A stretch of DNA of 64,000 nucleotides from Halichoerus grypus (taxonomy: Eukaryota > Chordata > Mammalia > Carnivora > Phocidae), in assembly GCF_964656455.1 (NCBI RefSeq), contig NC_135717.1:17874775-17938774 (forward strand), read 5' to 3'. The notes under the pieces were generated by a model. The model was not told the origin of the DNA, did no database searches, and saw only the letters and a list, made by a program, of their open reading frames with translations. Positions 29,980 to 39,640 of this stretch are shown in pieces (within the stretch, counting starts at the first letter, position 1; every line of letters starts with the position of its first letter). Both the position numbers and the translations under genes were made by a program.

Positions 29980-30350
29980 ATCAGCACACATAGTGGAATA
30001 TGATTCAGCAAGGGGGGTGAACAGTCTACAGCTGCTCACAGCAGCACGGATTTGGGCAAAAAAGGCCAGATTCAAGAGAATACAGACTATATGATTCCAT
30101 TTACATAAAACTGGAAAACAGGCAAAATGAGGCTGCACTTTGGGAAGTCAGGACAGTGGTCGCCCGCGAAGACCAAAGGGGGACGGACGTGCAGAGGGCA
30201 CAGGCCGCCGGTGATGTTCCAATTCTTGGTTTGGGTGCTAGTTACTCAGATGTGTTCAGTTTATGAAAATTCATCAAGCCGTATACTTGTGATAGATGCA
30301 CTTCTTCTGTCTGTATGTGATTCTTCGAGAAAAAGTAAAACAGAAATTTC
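29980..30350 (+). mobile_element. Old L1 3' end (L1M-type)
   Basis: 'actatatgattccatttaca', 'taaaactggaaaacaggcaa', 'ggacagtggtcgcccgcg' and 'gaaaattcatcaagccgtat' match the 3' end of old mammalian L1. Confidence 0.75.
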
Positions 30351-30364
30351 CCACACTGAATTCT

Positions 30365-31120
30365 AAATGATCCTTCTAAAGTGAAACTCCAACTGTATCA
30401 GGATTCTGTTTGAACCCCTTCCCTGGCTCCCAAACTTAAATATGCCAGGATATTTTAACATGGTGATCATGGCCCTTTGTGATCTGTCTGGAGCTAGTCT
30501 GCCTTTTTTACTCCACTTCCTACCATCCCTGACATGGACCCTGGGCTCCAGCCCTGCCTTCCCACTCGAATATACTTCCCTCAAGCTCCCCATCATCTTT
30601 CATGCCTCTGTGCCTTTGCATATGTTGTTTCCTCTGTCTACCTGCTTTTACCACCTCTTGTGTGCCTTGGAAAACTTCTATTTATCTTTTAAAACCCAGC
30701 TTAAACATAACCTCTTTTTTATAATTTTAATTTTAAATCTTTTTTTTTTTTTTTTTTTTTTTTGAGATAGAGTGCACAAGAGAGAGCAAGGAGGGAGGAG
30801 CAGAGGGAGAGGGAGAGAGAATCCTAAGTAGGCTGCATGCCCAATGCGGGGCTCGATCTCACGACCCTGAGATCACGACCTGAGCTGAAATCAAGATACT
30901 CAACCAACCGAGCCACCCGACCTCTTCTGAAAAGCCACCCCGAACCCAGAGATACCCATGGTGACTGGTCGTATTAGGACCCATCACTCTGCATTGAGAT
31001 CATCTTCTCCATCAGACTGGACACTCCCCGAGGACAGACACTGGGTCTTGTCCTTTCAGTGGCTCCCGTGCCCCAGACAGATGGGGTTGGCACACAGCAA
31101 GAATTTAGTAAAGGTTAGTT
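30365..31120 (+). mobile_element. L2 LINE, sense, split by a CAN-SINE
   Basis: The parts are 30365-30716 ('accccttccctggctcccaa', 'ggccctttgtgatctgtctg', 'tgcctttgcatatgttgttt') and 30920-31120 ('tggacactccccgaggacag', 'cacacagcaagaatttagta'). Confidence 0.88.
30710..30926 (-). mobile_element. CAN-SINE, antisense, inside L2
   Basis: The body is about 30717-30919: a long T-run, a GA-rich block, 'gcggggctcgatctcacgac', 'cctgagatcacgacctgagc' and a head ending 'gagccaccc'. A 7-bp duplication 'acctctt' flanks it. The head is shorter than usual, so its 5' end is slightly truncated or decayed. Confidence 0.92.
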
Positions 31121-31122
31121 GA

Positions 31123-31202
31123 TGGATGGAAGGAAGGAAGGAAGGGAGGAAGGCAGGAAGGAAGGAAGGAAAGAAAGGAGGGAGGAAGGAAGGAAGGAAG
31201 GA
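31123..31202 (+). repeat. (GGAA)n-rich microsatellite
   Basis: About 80 bp of GGAA/GGAG/GCAG tetranucleotides. The units contain the ETS-family core GGAA, but no promoter is recognised nearby. Confidence 0.93.
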
Positions 31203-31389
31203 GCAGGGGCCACGTTATAGACCCTCGGTGGCCCATTTGGGTTTGGAAACCTGGAGTCTGACTCTGGGAGGCTGTGGTCTCCTCCGACGCCCCTGGGCTG
31301 AGCTGCGTTAGTCACCCCTGCTCCCCGCTCCTGTTTCCCAGCTGGGATTTCTGGCAGCCACCAGCTGGCAGCTTTTTGTGAAACAATCT
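31203..31389. other. Unique DNA, no gene recognised
   Basis: Short GC-rich unique stretch. Confidence 0.35.
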
Positions 31390-31620
31390 CCAAAGCTTGT
31401 AGGTTTCATTTGTTTAATATTTCGGGGATGTGTAACAATGTGGTGGCTCCGCGGCCACAGTCCTGAGTCTTGCCTGAGTCATTTCTCACTTCAGTTTCCA
31501 TAATAGGCTCTTGTTGGTTCCCTCAACCTCTCTGTTCTGCGCCTGAAATCGATTTACAATTCTGCTGCTCACTTAATTTATTTAGTGCATTTTATTGATT
31601 TATGTCCTAGACCTGAGCGT
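31390..31620. promoter_or_regulatory. Possible conserved noncoding element
   Basis: Repeat-free and AT-rich, with 'cctgagtcatttctca' (AP-1-like TGAGTCA), 'gaaatcgatttacaatt' (ATCGAT), and 'cacttaatttatttag'. No coding frame. Only motif texture supports it. Confidence 0.25.
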
Positions 31621-32319
31621 GCATAGATCAGAACAGGCCGGCAGGGGAAGGGAAAGGACAACCAGCTTTCCCAGCTGCCAGGGGGATCTGACACTGGAGC
31701 TCCACACAGGTCAGCCTGCTGGTCGCAGCCCCAGCACGCAGGGTGGCCGGCGCATCCTGTGCCCGTGTGTGAGTCCTGGGCCATCTTTTCACTCTGTCTG
31801 CCTGGGGAACTCTCGGTCAACCCTCGTGAGCCGGCCCAAAGGTCCTGCCTCTGCAGAGTCCTCCCTTGGCCCCAGACTGCTTCAGTTACTTCTGCCCCAT
31901 GTTTCCAAGTTACCGGGAACATACCTGTGGCCCCGGGGCCAGACACAGCGAGAGGTCTGATTCTTTCATCCCGTGAGCCGGAGACTTCAGGACACAAAGA
32001 GGCAGGAGACCAGCCCCAGTGGTTGACCCCTCCATTGTTCCCTCCCACCTGCCACTCCCAGACAACATCGAGATAATTCTTGCGGCCCTTTGGCCGAGGG
32101 TGGGACTCATCAATCATCTGAATGGCCCTGGTCCATTTGTGGAGGCAGCAGGGCTCTGGAATCCTATAGAAAGAGAACATTTCCTGGCCACTCTCAATAA
32201 GCTCTCAACACAGGCCGCCTCGCTCGGTGTCATTTAATTCCTGGAGGCAGGGCGGACTGCAGCCTTGCTTTCAGGGATGGGCGGGGGTGACTTTGTCCAC
32301 CTTGCCTCAGGCCAGTGGG
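31621..32319. other. Unique DNA, no gene recognised
   Basis: A 200-codon minus-strand frame (31578-32180) covers most of it, but it starts in AT-rich noncoding DNA and has no recognisable domain or family. It is treated as chance, with low certainty. Confidence 0.4.
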
Positions 32320-32640
32320 TGGCCTTCCTCGGTGTCAGGCCATGTGCCAGGAGCCGGGACACTGAGGGGAATCACCCCCGGCTCCTGCTCTTGAGGAGTC
32401 TTCTAGTAGGGGACAGATGAGGAGGACAGTCACATCTGTGGACCTGGGGCCCAGATGGGTGGCCAGAGGGCTGCCGAAGGGGCTGATGAGAGTCTGGGCA
32501 GGCTGTGCGGAGGGATGCCATGCGGGGAGGGTCCTGAAGGATGAATGGCATTCCTTCTAGTGCATAAGGGGCCCAGGGGCTGTCATTCCGGGTAGGATGA
32601 ATGGCATGTGCAAAAGAGTCCACGTGGCAGATGCACAATA
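32320..32640 (-). mobile_element. L2-like repeat, antisense, diverged
   Basis: 'caggccatgtgccaggagcc', 'agtaggggacagatgaggag', 'gggtcctgaaggatgaatgg' and 'atagtcatttactgaatgac' weakly follow L2 in reverse complement. Confidence 0.4.
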
Positions 32641-32664
32641 GTCATTTACTGAATGACTGAAGAG

Positions 32665-32785
32665 TAGAAGGAAGGTAGGGCCCAGAGAGGTTAAGTGCCT
32701 TGCTCAAGGTCACACAGCAGGTTTAGGTAAAACTCAGGCTCACTCTCCAGGCTTCTGAGGTCTTTCAGCAGCACCCCGTCCTTTC
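32665..32785 (-). mobile_element. MIR SINE fragment, antisense
   Basis: 'agagaggttaagtgccttgc', 'tcaaggtcacacagcaggtt' and 'aaactcaggctcactctcca' match MIR in reverse complement. Confidence 0.85.
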
Positions 32786-32879
32786 TCCTCCCACCCATCC
32801 CTCCCACAACCCTGCAGCATCATTTTCTCCAGCAATGCACAAGTCCCTGTCACCTCCCTCATTCTGAACTGCTAGTTCT

Positions 32880-33250
32880 GTCACTTTCTGTTCTGAAATT
32901 CTGGATTTCTCTAATTACGTGCTCTTATTAAAGGTGTTTAGATCCCGAAGCCTGGTGGAGGACTGCTCCTGGAGATCACAACATCTAGTAATTGCTTTAG
33001 TTGCTCTAATTCCAATTATTCAAGATTATCTTTCCAGGTAATTAGATGTCTGGGTAGTCTCGCCTGCTCACTCTCTGAGAGAGTGTCATATTAACCCCAA
33101 ACGGTGACCAGCTTTCATGTTTCATAATTGGAAACAGTTTCTCCATGGTGAGAAGACTCACTTAAGTGTAAACAGTGGTAATTTAAATTTCTAAATGACT
33201 CTGTGGTCTTATCATACTTTGGTGTGAGAAATTAGCTCGGACACTTCAAT
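32880..33250. promoter_or_regulatory. Possible conserved noncoding element, homeobox-site rich
   Basis: Within 370 repeat-free bases there are about ten ATTA/TAAT cores, including 'tctctaattacgtgct', 'agtaattgctttagttg', 'ctaattccaattattcaag', 'aggtaattagatg' and 'ggtaatttaaatttct'. This density is typical of homeodomain-bound developmental enhancers. Conservation and activity are untested. Confidence 0.35.
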
Positions 33251-33764
33251 CCAGCCCTTTGCCTGTCTGAGCAGGGGTTTCAGCAGTGGGTGGGGGCGGG
33301 GATAGGGCTTGCTGAGCTGCACAGGCCCTGTGGAATTTGAAGGATGCTGGCTCCTTTCCATAACCCAGAAAAGTCTTCCCATGGGCTGGTTCTTCCTGGA
33401 CCCGTCCCCAGAATGGAATTTACAATGAGGCCCTTCTGTTTGGCCCAGGTCTTGCTTTCACAAAGAGCTTAAACGTTAGCCACACGATGATTCCTTCAAA
33501 TGAAGTTGGACATAGAGCTACAAATCGGGTTCTCCACTTTCAGTTGGGCAGGTTACTCACTGTGCAACTCCGGGGGTCATGATTCATACTGCGATCTATG
33601 TGAATGGCATAAGGTTGGGCAGTGCACATCCTGTACAACTGTATGTGTGGGCCGGGGATACATAGACAGGGTTAAAAGAAGACAACATTCAACATACCAT
33701 CTATACCTGCATCTCATTGTTGCACCACACTGCCTGGTATAAGCTGGGAATTTGTGACCCTGTT
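33251..33764. other. Unique DNA, no gene recognised
   Basis: An 80-codon plus-strand frame at 33500-33742 has several Cys and His residues but no recognised domain. Treated as chance. Confidence 0.35.
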
Positions 33765-34000
33765 TTGTTGTGTTTCCTTGTCTTAATCAATATAATTTCA
33801 TTGCTATAATTTAGGAACAGTGAATTGTACAAGTTTTAAATGTACAATTCACTGAGTTTCAGGAAAAACACGCATGCATGTAACCCAGACCCCTGTCAAG
33901 ATACAGAACCGTGGCCAGCATCATGGGCATGTGACCTATACAATCACGTAAGGTCCCATGCACAGAAGGGACTCACATTTGCTCTAGTGTCACTATCTTG
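33765..34000 (-). mobile_element. Old L1 3' fragment, antisense
   Basis: 'taaatgtacaattcactgag' and 'gtaacccagacccctgtcaa' followed by 'gatacagaaccgtggccagc' follow the reverse complement of an old L1 3' region. Confidence 0.55.
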
Positions 34001-34011
34001 AAATTCTTAAT

Positions 34012-34142
34012 AATTTTTTTTTAAGTAGGCTCCACACCCAGCATGGAGCCCAACATGGGGTCTGAACCCACAACTCTGAGATCAACACCCAAGCTGAGAT
34101 CAAGAGTTGGACGCTTAATCGACTGAGCCACCCAGGAGCCCC
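34012..34142 (-). mobile_element. CAN-SINE, short type, antisense
   Basis: 'taagtaggctccacacccag', 'catggagcccaacatggggt', 'ctgagatcaacacccaagct' and 'gactgagccacccaggagcc' form a short-type carnivore SINE in reverse complement. A weak duplication 'aata(a/c)tttttttt' flanks it. Confidence 0.92.
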
Positions 34143-34374
34143 AATACTTTTTTTTAACAAGGGGTCCTGCATTTTCATTTTGCACTACTTTCCCAGTTTG
34201 GGCTGTGTACTGCCCCCCACCCCATATAATCACTTACTGTTTCTCTTTACATCGATTCATTTAGAAAGTCTGATTTTTTAAGCCTCGTCCTGAGTAATGA
34301 TATCTATCAACTCATGGTTTTAGTGTGCCGCTTTATTCTTTCCAAGATGCTTCAGAATAAATAATACCTCCCAT

Positions 34375-34600
34375 TTTTTTTTCCGTTTTGCCAACATGCC
34401 AGGCCCAGCAGATCCCCCAACAACTTGCTGAGGTTTGTGCTGCCGGCACAGCAAGTCATGAGTGGGGAAACTGAGGCCCAGAGAGATTAAGTCATCTTAC
34501 GCAAGACCACATGGGTCGTGATGGCAGAGCAGGGTGGGAACCCGGGCCAGCGGGCCACGGGGTCCTTGTGCTTCACCGTTCCACTTACTGCCTCAAAATG
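34375..34600 (-). mobile_element. MIR SINE, antisense
   Basis: 'gtggggaaactgaggcccag', 'agagattaagtcatcttacg', 'gcaagaccacatgggtcgtg' and 'agcagggtgggaacccgggc' match MIR in reverse complement. Confidence 0.85.
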
Positions 34601-35030
34601 AGCTACTAAAATAGAAAAGAATCCTAAAGCGAGTCACGACTGGGAAGGACTGAGGTCTAGTGAGAGGGAAGGACAAGTTACATGTTGGCCAGACAGGGCT
34701 GGGGAGGAAGAAGGGGCCGCCACACCACGTGGGATGTCACTTGTGATTCTCCAGGGGCTCATGCTGCATGCACCTTCCTCTGCTTCCCTCTTGTTACATC
34801 TCCAGTTCCAGAAAAGGAGTCCAGCCCTCACGCACACACCGTCTGGGTTGGAAGGGCGCAGAGAGCTGATCTCACCTGCTCCATTTTGCAGATGAGGAAA
34901 CTGAGACCCCAAGAAAAAACTCTCTGTGGCTGCCGTGGACTGAACATAGTGAGCATGCCTACTGCGTACTCTAAGAAATGGGGTCCCCACTCTGGGGCAG
35001 CTTCCCCCAGGCCAGCCCTGGCAATGCAGT
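34601..35030. other. Unique DNA with a MIR-core remnant
   Basis: At 34865-34910 'tccattttgcagatgaggaa' then 'actgagacccc' is a MIR-core fragment in reverse complement. The rest, including overlapping 116- and 154-codon frames on opposite strands, has no recognised gene. Confidence 0.4.
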
Positions 35031-35034
35031 GAGC

Positions 35035-35240
35035 ACGCATGGAGCACTTGCTGCATACCAGTCCCTTCCAGGCATGTCGTACCATTTAATCCTTTCAACA
35101 GCCCGCAGAGTAGGTATTATTACGATCACCCCCACTTTTGGGACGGGGAGCTGAGGCTCCGACAGCTTAAGAAACCTGCTTTTGGTCCAGCCAGTGGCAG
35201 AGCTGGGATTTAAATGCAGAGTTTCTGAGCGCAGTGTTAA
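35035..35240 (-). mobile_element. MIR SINE, antisense
   Basis: 'cacttgctgcataccagtcc', 'ccatttaatcctttcaacag', 'cccgcagagtaggtattatt' and 'gtggcagagctgggatttaa' match MIR in reverse complement. A sense MIR follows directly, making an inverted pair. Confidence 0.88.
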
Positions 35241-35244
35241 TGTA

Positions 35245-35420
35245 GTGCGCAGGCTCTGGATTCAGATCCTGACTCGGCTTTTACTGGCTGTGGACGGCGG
35301 GCATGCTGCTCATCCTCTTTGTGGCTCGCTTTCTTCATCTCTAAAATGGGGATAGTAGCATCTGCTTTGTGCGATTCTTCTGAGAATGGAGAATGGAATA
35401 ATCCATGTGAGGGATTGATG
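35245..35420 (+). mobile_element. MIR SINE, sense
   Basis: 'gcaggctctggattcagatc', 'cggcttttactggctgtgga', 'ctcgctttcttcatctctaa' and 'aatggggatagtagcatctg' match MIR in sense. Confidence 0.88.
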
Positions 35421-35664
35421 CAGGGTCTTGCTCAGTCAAAGCCAGCTTGAACATTCCGTTGTATTCTCCCCATCTCCTGGGATTGGCCCAGCCAGCAAGA
35501 AAGCTCACTTGGAAAGTAACTCAGTTTGCATTGATTTCTACTTGACTAACTTAATGAATAATGCACAGAATTCCAGTCATTGCTAGATACTTCCACACCC
35601 CTTGTTTGTTTTATTTTTTTATTATATTTTATTAATTTTTAAATTAATTATTATATTTTATTAA

Positions 35665-35775
35665 TTCTTTCGACGGCCCTTTGGAGTAGGTGCTATGATT
35701 TCTGGTTTACACCCAAGGAAACAGAGAAGATGAGCCACGTGCCTGAGGTCACACAGCAAAGTGATGCATCCATCA
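35665..35775 (-). mobile_element. MIR SINE fragment, antisense
   Basis: 'ggccctttggagtaggtgct', 'cacccaaggaaacagagaag' and 'gtgcctgaggtcacacagca' match MIR in reverse complement. Confidence 0.8.
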
Positions 35776-36399
35776 GTCCCACACCTCACAGATCTTTCCG
35801 CTCTGCCTGGTGCCTCCTGACTCCTCTTCTGCTCCCCAGGCCCAGAAAGTTCCTTGGTTGGCTTTGCCGTGGCTTCTGAGCCAGCCAGGCGGCCCCATTG
35901 GCTCACAGCTGTCAGGGACTGCGAGGAACAGAGGGAGGTAGCAGCTGAGGGGACCCACGGCTGCTCCTGTTCCCGGCACCCTCTGCTCCTCACGCATCCC
36001 ATCTGCTGGCTTCTGCGGCCTCTCATTTGCAACCATCTGCCGGCCTCCCTGGAGGCTCTGCGAAGGCCTGGGATGTAACACAGAACCCCCCAAATATGCC
36101 GCCTTTTGCCTGCCTGAGGCCAGGGCATCCCACAGCGATGCCCTGGCCCTTGCTTGCTCTTAGGCTTCTGATGTTCAGCACGCATTTTGCCAGAGGCAGA
36201 GAAATGTGGGGGGCAGTGATGGGCTGCTCCTGCAGGCAAGAGGGAACACAGGTGGCTTTCCAAAGCTGGTGTCTGGTTGGTCTCATCGCTCATGTCCCGC
36301 GTCTGGCCCATCTCTGGTGGCGAGGCCAGGGGCTGTTGATTTTATTCATTAATTCAGACATTTTGGGTTGTTGTGTTTTTTTGTGTGTTTGTGTTTTGT
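35776..36399. other. Unique GC-rich DNA, no gene recognised
   Basis: A 216-codon minus-strand frame (35661-36311) crosses into the MIR at its end and has no recognised domain. It is treated as chance. Confidence 0.4.
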
Positions 36400-36830
36400 T
36401 TTTTTGTTTTTTGGTAACAGCTTTATTGAAATATAATTACTTACCGTGCAATTTGCCTCCTTAATATGTACAGGTCAGTGGTCTTTAGTATATTCAGGCT
36501 TGTGCAACCATGGCCACTATCAATTTTAGAACATTTCCTTCACTCTGAAGAGAAACCCTGTTTCCTTAACCTTCACCCCTCAATCCTCCAGACCCCACAG
36601 ACCTCGACAACCAGCGATCTGCTTTCTGTCCCTGTAGATTTGCCAATTCTGGACACATATGAGTGGAATCATGTAATAGGCAGACTTTTGGGGTCTGGCT
36701 TCTCTCACTGAGCATCGTGTATTCAAGGTACATCCACATCGTGGCATGTGTCGTACTTTATTTCTCTTTACTGCCAAATAATATTTCATTGTATGGAGAT
36801 ACTACATTTTGTTTCTCTTTTATTTATTTA
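36400..36830 (-). mobile_element. L1 3' end, antisense (L1M-type)
   Basis: It starts with the reverse-complement L1 3' end 'gtaacagctttattgaaata', then 'tagtatattcaggcttgtgc', 'caattttagaacatttcctt', 'tgtagatttgccaattctgg' and 'aatatttcattgtatggaga'. Confidence 0.9.
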
Positions 36831-36867
36831 TTGAAGCTTTTTAATATTGAGAAATGTAGTAACAATT

Positions 36868-36967
36868 AAAAAATACATAAAATACAAATATATAGCTTAA
36901 ATATATAGTCTGTTGTACATAAATACATAAAATACAAATATATAGCTCATATATATAGTCTGTTGTA
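36868..36967 (+). repeat. 50-bp tandem duplication (two copies)
   Basis: The unit starting 'aaatacataaaatacaaata' and ending 'atatatagtctgttgta' occurs at 36871-36917 and again at 36921-36967, exactly 50 bp apart, with two or three differences. High similarity in a non-coding AT-rich spot points to a fairly recent local duplication. Confidence 0.92.
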
Positions 36968-37082
36968 AAGCAAAAACTTTATTACCACTGGGGTCGAGAA
37001 AGAGATCACCGCTCCCCGCCCCGTGTCCCTTCCTGAGCACTGACAACTCCCAATCCCAGAGGAGAGTACTCACTGCCGGGCA

Positions 37083-37235
37083 GGGGTTGGCAAAGCATGG
37101 CCCACCGCCTGTTGTTGTAAATAAAGTTTTATTGAAAACGCAGCCACGCCTATTCTTTATGTAGGTGTAGCTTTCGTGCTGCAATGGCAGAATTAAACGG
37201 TTGTGAGAGAGACTATATGGCCTCTGGTTCATAGA
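37083..37235 (-). mobile_element. hAT-like nonautonomous DNA transposon, partial
   Basis: 'caggggttggcaaagcatgg', 'taaataaagttttattgaaa' and 'ttcgtgctgcaatggcagaa' match the same family as 59096-59332, in opposite orientation. Only one terminus is preserved. Confidence 0.75.
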
Positions 37236-37236
37236 C

Positions 37237-37435
37237 ATCTGTGTTCTCACATGATGGAAGGGGCCAGGGACCTCAGTGGGGGATTATAAGGCCATTAATC
37301 CCATTCACGAGGGCTCCGCCCTCATGACCTATTCACCTCCCAAATGCCCAACCTCCAAATACCAACACACCTGGAGTTAGGATGCCAACAGATGCGTTTG
37401 AGGAGACACAAACATTCAGTCTATAGCAATCATAG
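37237..37435 (-). mobile_element. MaLR LTR fragment, antisense
   Basis: The plus strand shows 'ttctcacatgatggaagggg', 'cccattcacgagggctccgc', 'cctcatgacctattcacctc' and 'aaacattcagtctatagca', the reverse-complement order of an MST/MLT1-type MaLR LTR. There is no internal viral gene. Confidence 0.82.
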
Positions 37436-38197
37436 CTATCGTCGGTGCATCTTCATTGCTATGTAATATTCCATTCTAGGACTCTCCCTTCTTCTGTGTG
37501 TTCATTCTACTCTTAATGGATATGTGGGTCACTTTCTGTTTTTATTATGAACACTATTGTTAGTTCTTCAAGTGTGGGCCCCAGACGGGCAGCGTCAGTG
37601 CCCAGGAGGTTGTTAGAAATGTAAATCCTCGGCCCCCACCACAGAACTCCCGAACAAGAAACTCTGGGTCCGGGGCCAGCAATCTCTGTGTGACAAGCCC
37701 TCCGACCAGCCACCCCCGTGTGAGAATCACCGCTCTGGTGTTGACCTCCATTTGGGATTGTTCCAGCGACGCTGCAGTTTTACTAAGCAAAGCCATCCCA
37801 ATTTCCGAAGTCAGGGTACCAGTTTACACGCCCGCTAATGGGGAATGAGAATCCCCATCACTCTGTCCTTGACAATACTTAGCTTTATTAGATATTAACA
37901 TATTTCCCACCTGATGGATGAGAAGTGGTATCTCACTGTGCATTTCACTTTGCACTTCTCTGATTACTGATGAGGTTGAGTATCTTCTCATGTTTGTGGC
38001 TATGCGGTTTTCTCTCGAGGTGCCTGTTTGCATCTCCTGCTTGTGTTTCTATTAGATTGTCTTTTTCTTATTGATTTATAGACATTTTAACATTTTTTAA
38101 AAAGATATTTTAATCTTTGGTTGCTTACAGGTATTTCAAATTCCTTTTCTCTGTGGCTTACCTTTTCACAGATGTCTTTTGGTGAACAGAAGTTCTT
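37436..38197 (-). mobile_element. Older L1, antisense, split by a MER5 and invaded by another L1
   Basis: The parts are 37436-37563 ('cattgctatgtaatattcca') and 37738-38197 ('gtaccagtttacacgcccgc', 'gagaagtggtatctcactgt', 'gaggttgagtatcttctcat', 'gatgtcttttggtgaacaga'). They follow L1 ORF2 in reverse complement. Confidence 0.85.
37564..37737 (+). mobile_element. MER5-type hAT DNA transposon inside L1
   Basis: 'cttcaagtgtgggccccaga', 'ggttgttagaaatgtaaatc', 'ccggggccagcaatctctgt' and 'gtgagaatcaccgctctgg' follow MER5. The L1 continues on both sides. Confidence 0.82.
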
Positions 38198-39329
38198 ATT
38201 TTTTTTATTGTGGTAAAATATACATAACCTAAAAATTTACCATTTTAACCATTTTTGTAAGCGTATAGTTCAGTGGCGTAAGTACATTCACATTGTTGTG
38301 CCTCCATCACCACCTTCCACCTCCGGAGAGCTTTCTCATCTTCCCAAACTGAAACTCTGCACCCATTAAATACTAACTCCCCACTCCCTCATCCCCCTAG
38401 CCCCTGGAAACCACCATTCTGATTTCTGTCTTTAAGAATTTGGCTACTCCAGGTACCTCCCATAAGTGGGATCATGCCATATTTGTTCGTTTGTGTCTGT
38501 CTTATTTCACTTGGCACAGTGTCTTTGAGGTTCATTCATGTTGCAGCAGGGTGTTGCAAACAAAATGTCTTAGTGTGGTCTGGTATATACACACCACATT
38601 TTGTTTACCCACTTGTGGATGGACATTTGGGTTGCTTCTACCCTTTGGCTATGGTGAATAATGCTGCTGTGAACATGGGTGTACAAATATCGATTCAAGT
38701 CCCTGCTCTCTGCTCTGCTAGTTGGATACCCAGAAGTGGAATTGCTGCGTCACAGGATGACTGGATGTTTAATTGTTTGTGGACCCACCACACCGTCCAT
38801 AGCAACTGCACCATTTTACATTTATGATGCATAAGGGCTCCAATTTCTCTACATCTTCACCAAGATTTGTTATTTTCTGTTTTGATAATCGCCATCCTCA
38901 TGCATGGGTCAGGGTGTCTCACTGAAGTTTTGATTGGCATGTCCCTAAGGACTGGTGACATGGAGCATCTTTTCATGTGCTTTTTGGCCACTCGTATATC
39001 TTCCTTGGAGCAATGTCTATTCAAGTCCTTTGCCCATTTTGGAATTGAGTTGTTTGTTTTTCTCTTGTTGAGTTGTTGGAGTTCCTTACATATTCTGGAT
39101 ATCATTCTTTATCAGATCTATAATATACAAGTGTTTTCTCCCATTTCATGGGTTGCCTTTTCATTCTGTTGATGGTGTCCAAAATATTTTAATTTTGAGG
39201 AAATCCAATTTTTTTCCTTTTGTTGTCTGTGCTTTTGGTGTCATAGCTAAGGGATCATTGCCAAATCCAATGTCATGAAGTTTTCTCCTATGTTTCCTTT
39301 TAAGAGCATGAGCGCAACCAGAACTTCTT
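38187..39329 (-). mobile_element. L1 (L1MA/MB-like), antisense, inserted in the older L1
   Basis: The body is about 38198-39318. It starts with 'ttattgtggtaaaatataca', then 'cattcacattgttgtgcctc', 'cagaagtggaattgctgcgt', 'gttgagttgttggagttcct' and 'gtcatgaagttttctcctat'. Flanks 'cagaagttctt' (38187-38197) and 'cagaacttctt' (39319-39329) form its duplication. Confidence 0.92.
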
Positions 39330-39590
39330 CATTCATCCATCCATCCACCTACCTATATACTTCTCCATCCATCCATCACCCACCCAACCATCTAACTATC
39401 CACTCATCCATCCACCTATCCATCCATACATATATCCCTCCATTCATCCACCAATTCATCTACGTACCTATCCATCCACCTATCCATTCATCATCCATCC
39501 ATCCATCCATTTATCCATCATCCATCCATCCATGTATGCATCGTCTATCAATTCATCTATGTATCCATCCATCCATCCATCCATCCAGGA
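39329..39590 (+). repeat. (ATCC)n tract, 260 bp, imperfect
   Basis: About sixty tetranucleotide units of ATCC with many TATC, ACCC and ATTC variants. It starts directly at the 3' duplication of the L1, and its last block is pure. The longest frame encodes Ser/His/Pro/Ile repeats and is not a gene. Confidence 0.95.
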
Positions 39591-39640
39591 AGCACTTGTT
39601 GATCTCCTACCATGTGTCAGATACTGGGGATATATATGTT
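39588..39640 (-). mobile_element. L2 3' end fragment, antisense
   Basis: 'aagcacttgttgatctccta', 'ccatgtgtcagatactgggg' match the reverse complement of the L2 end. Confidence 0.6.

Noticed and set aside
31578..32180. 200-codon minus-strand frame
   Set aside because: No recognisable domain, no splice or promoter support, and overlapping plus-strand frames of over 100 codons. Weak but not impossible.
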